A DNA stretch of 8,371 nucleotides, from positions 1 through 8,371 of the forward strand of contig DKQD01000071.1 of the NCBI GenBank assembly GCA_002474345.1. The letters are read 5' to 3'. Below the pieces are notes generated by a model. That model searched no databases and had not been told where the DNA came from. It saw only the letters and a list, made by a program, of their open reading frames with translations. Positions 7,001 through 8,371 of the stretch are shown in pieces. The position numbers and the translations under genes were made by a program. Position 1 is the first letter of the stretch. Each line of letters opens with the position of its first letter. Source of the DNA: Bacteriovoracaceae bacterium UBA7317. Its GTDB lineage: Bacteria; Bdellovibrionota; Bacteriovoracia; Bacteriovoracales; Bacteriovoracaceae.

Positions 7001-8371
7001 ACTTTTATTACATTCATTTCTTCTTTTTTCTAAAACTTCTTTAGCAACTTTGACGAGTTCTTCTTTTCTCCCAGGACCTGGTGGCATTTTGAGTACTTCA
7101 TCAAACTTATTTCTTAAAGATTCATCTATATTTTCAGCATTTATTCCATGATCATCATTAAATTTGTTCCACCATGCTTTAGCATGGTCGTTACTAAAAC
7201 TAGTTTGACTTGCACCGGCCCAAACTTCGTACCGCTCGCCTTTATACTTTAGTATTTCATTTGCTTGATCTTGTTTGACAATTTTTTTCCAAGTATTAGA
7301 GATACTATCCCATGTTTTTCCAGTAAAGGTCCCAGCGAGCCTTCCATACCAAGTGTCTTGTTTATCTACTTCAATGTTAACGGATTTTAAGGCTTTTTGA
7401 CCTCCAAGCATCCCTAACTGTGTCCATCCACTTCGACTTTTGTAAAAATTATCGTATCCTTTTCCTAACGTCTTACGTGCAAATCTCGCATTTTTGAAGG
7501 CGGATCCGAGTTTTCCTGTTGCCTTAAACAAGCCTGCTTTAAGAGAAGCTTGTGACACAGCTCCCCCCGGTGTGGCCATCAAGGTCAATGCTTGCTGACC
7601 ATACTTACCAACCTTTGAAGCCGCATTAACGAGGTTAGTTGAGCTAAAAGTTGAATTGTTGTTAGCTTCATGGCCACTTTTAATGATTTGGATACCTCTT
7701 TTTGTTTCATTTGAAATTTCTTTTCTTCTTTCAGAACAGTAATTATTAAAAAGACTAATAATTTTTTTTGTACCTTTGTTACTTCTACTTATTGTACTTA
7801 AACGGATAGCGATGGATTGGATGATAGGAAAAGTATGGTTATAACTAATTGAATATTTTTTAGGGAGCACTAATCTTTTAAGCAGAGTACTAATCGTTTG
7901 TATGGAGTATGTTGTTGAAGAGGCGACCTCTCCGCAATCAGCATCGACCACCTGACAACCTTTATAAAACTTTTCTTCTTGATAATTATTATAAAGTAAC
8001 TTCCTCACACTCAAACTTAATTTACTTTCCCCACTCGTTAAAACCTCATAAAGTCCAACATCTGAAAGCTTGGCAGGGGAGACAACAATTCCAGCTCCAC
8101 TTTCTAGTTTTTCTATTCTTGTCAAATACTCCTCAACCCTACTTTTTTCACCCTTAAGCTGCTCTTCTAAAACGGCAATGGCCGTTTTCTGATCCTGTAT
8201 ATCTTTATTCTTAAGTATGACTTCCTCTTCTAAGTGATTCTTAGCAGTTTGAAGTTCTTTGGCCAAAACCTCCAGCTCATTTTTTTTGGAAATGAGGTTC
8301 GCCTTTTCATTTTGTAAATCAGTGACCTCTTTAGTGAGGTCGTTGACTTTTAAAACAGAATCCCAGTTCCA
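4010..8371 (-). CDS. Giant coiled-coil protein of unknown function (5' end outside window)
   Basis: The frame is open to the right edge, giving 1,453 residues with the true N-terminus unseen. The TTG at 8266 lies inside a coiled coil and is not a credible start. Counting from the edge: 1-91 is a charged coiled coil. About 240-330 is Gly/Ala/Lys-rich with small hydrophobic stretches. About 480-525 is a low-complexity Asn/Lys/Ser/Thr linker. About 530-650 is helical and coiled. About 707-723 is an Ala-rich hydrophobic segment followed by Ser-Ser-Gly-Gly and another amphipathic helix (731-780). About 1104-1145 is acidic, and about 1148-1245 is beta-rich. A second acidic tract is at 1361-1372, and a short coiled coil is near the C-terminus (1410-1432). 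Eleven cysteines, several in close pairs (139/146, 454/464, 901/915, 1289/1301), hint at an extracytoplasmic protein. No enzyme motif was found. The stop overlaps the downstream ATG as ATGA. Structural surface protein, adhesin or toxin-like factor are all open. Confidence 0.85.
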   Translation of the reverse strand, partial: WNWDSVLKVNDLTKEVTDLQNEKANLISKKNELEVLAKELQTAKNHLEEEVILKNKDIQDQKTAIAVLEEQLKGEKSRVEEYLTRIEKLESGAGIVVSPAKLSDVGLYEVLTSGESKLSLSVRKLLYNNYQEEKFYKGCQVVDADCGEVASSTTYSIQTISTLLKRLVLPKKYSISYNHTFPIIQSIAIRLSTISRSNKGTKKIISLFNNYCSERRKEISNETKRGIQIIKSGHEANNNSTFSSTNLVNAASKVGKYGQQALTLMATPGGAVSQASLKAGLFKATGKLGSAFKNARFARKTLGKGYDNFYKSRSGWTQLGMLGGQKALKSVNIEVDKQDTWYGRLAGTFTGKTWDSISNTWKKIVKQDQANEILKYKGERYEVWAGASQTSFSNDHAKAWWNKFNDDHGINAENIDESLRNKFDEVLKMPPGPGRKEELVKVAKEVLEKRRNECNKSPSLSESCKESLDAISNTLGEVMEETHKKNNNNPEETKKEITKSSETVKNDPSTTKSFSNNKDPDQSFEDKLESKIILEKTAEKAAEKVFKKYLTGPGSLAEKQKKIAEELKNIKNEMKDLKGEMELLTSVVLMNATPSQRKKYYEGRLKDAESKGADADTIKNLKNLINTEQAKIDYQKELENFQKALATMNEAAKFFSTVFKLDPSFVSNVGKITNVMNSFHQIDINWSSTLNTAGKAPGLLGNFSANPNLYFAAANAVLSLFSSGGKDAATQRHEQVMEGIQKILEGVNELLKGQHEIKKSLAEIREEAFKYHKEEMEKLGLIHDDLLANLKLSNMIAQDEQYSCDSFFTAMSGPFSFNSNVGPHSYELVSQKGRNLTPLLESDIPSFSERRKRFNNQSHLFSTCIKGINDLFTSNKNELFKLKYSVDGGDSYTLTNFTDNCPIADGDTRSDRGKCLNDTYKNFIWPATINYFRNYRGSSFSSLQDNYVQDKNFHHQTFLSMMEPVYTVFETDLHYSVAPLVAKYYEVNGDINFFHSAKNLDDPLDFSKLKIATEYLLTILPYAELAVRDENNKYYIPNLNELVSHKKDNFDHNLRYSLDYSIKRLKIAVAQEVFISGPPLFEMMLNNLYPEFIEKSFNIFNNPQDDTDSGVEEDNENSDETPLYILSSTVEKIKGEGKGEEEEEDLPISYKTTLKLSKEIPFEDLKDVTLTFFGPNLLSPLFIKTNITLQKATDDPNSFEGEITFEDSISDNYSIDKVQKNSILVRWNFKDSEDNIHQSDLIAIKGSRISDLKNKFNLAETDTVTDENENGSTEDEFNIFLKQSRESECAFAKNKRIATICLLTLNPILRKNFLIYALNKTMKTNSSIFLYEAGINLKSFDSTFIDKAFNIKWPFHYTPEKNDDEEDEEEKPYLGPLKTPPVGMSLKFGEFYFPVPKSIDLVNGYISYRPQLSELQEQISRLESYIVDLKFQESDEISDPNERKLLYKSLFMK
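4939..4953 (-). repeat. (GAA)5 trinucleotide repeat coding for a Glu run
   Basis: Five perfect GAA units on the coding strand encode five glutamates, in-window residues about 1140-1144, between a Gly/Lys-rich stretch and Asp-Leu-Pro. Changes in unit number would alter the acidic linker length without breaking the frame. A second, imperfect GAT/GAA tract encoding mixed Asp/Glu lies at about 4260-4292. Confidence 0.8.
6739..6762 (-). repeat. Perfect 12-base tandem duplication inside the giant gene
   Basis: Two exact adjacent copies of a 12-base unit (6739-6750 and 6751-6762, ctttttcagctg on the plus strand) with a partial third copy starting at 6763. The unit is four codons, so the frame is kept, and it underlies the alternating Ala-Glu-Lys repeats at in-window residues about 536-544. 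It looks like a small slippage duplication extending a helix. Confidence 0.75.

Noticed and set aside
8264..8266. TTG 8266 as the start of the giant protein
   Set aside because: The frame stays open for 35 more codons to the window edge and those codons continue the same coiled coil, so the gene begins outside the window.
4010..8371. Giant protein as an SMC/Rad50-type ATPase because of its coiled coils
   Set aside because: No Walker A, Walker B or ABC signature is visible in the residues present, and the cysteine pairs and beta-rich C-terminal region do not fit; an N-terminal ATPase part outside the window cannot be strictly excluded.

Overview
This is an AT-rich, densely coded stretch of a Gram-negative bacterial chromosome. 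Two housekeeping genes are present, a peptidoglycan ligase and a serine-biosynthesis aminotransferase. Between and after them lie exported or envelope proteins with no close named relatives: a signal-peptide-bearing beta-barrel candidate, a membrane-anchored metalloprotease, a giant coiled-coil protein and a small secreted partner. This mix, with the low GC and the matrixin-type protease, would fit a Bacteriovorax/Bdellovibrio-like predatory bacterium. That placement is an impression, because no taxonomic marker gene is in view.

Layout, left to right. Bases 1-563 (+) are the 3' part of murD, cut by the window edge. It meets a minus-strand gene head-on: the two stop codons share four bases. 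That gene (560-1429, -) encodes a matrixin-like zinc metalloprotease with a signal peptide and a C-terminal membrane anchor ending in arginines. Three bases upstream of it in the same orientation is a secreted, beta-rich, probable outer-membrane protein (1433-2113, -). The two form an apparent operon. A 108-base divergent intergenic region (2114-2221) carries candidate promoters for both directions. serC (2222-3355, +) follows; its protein is of the mycobacterial/actinobacterial SerC type.

The right half is a second minus-strand operon. The upstream gene (4010 to beyond 8371) encodes at least 1,453 residues of a protein I cannot assign to any family. It has coiled coils at both ends and in the middle, a short Ala-rich hydrophobic segment, scattered cysteines, acidic tracts and a beta-rich C-terminal region. 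Its stop codon overlaps, as ATGA, a possible start of the downstream gene (3441-3983, -). That gene encodes a 180-residue secreted Cys/Trp-containing protein that also ends in a coiled coil. This pair is the most likely candidate for an undescribed system. A shared extracytoplasmic complex is a reasonable hypothesis but nothing in the window proves it.

No tRNA, rRNA, CRISPR array, insertion sequence or recombinase gene was recognised. No stretch longer than about 110 bases lacks a gene.
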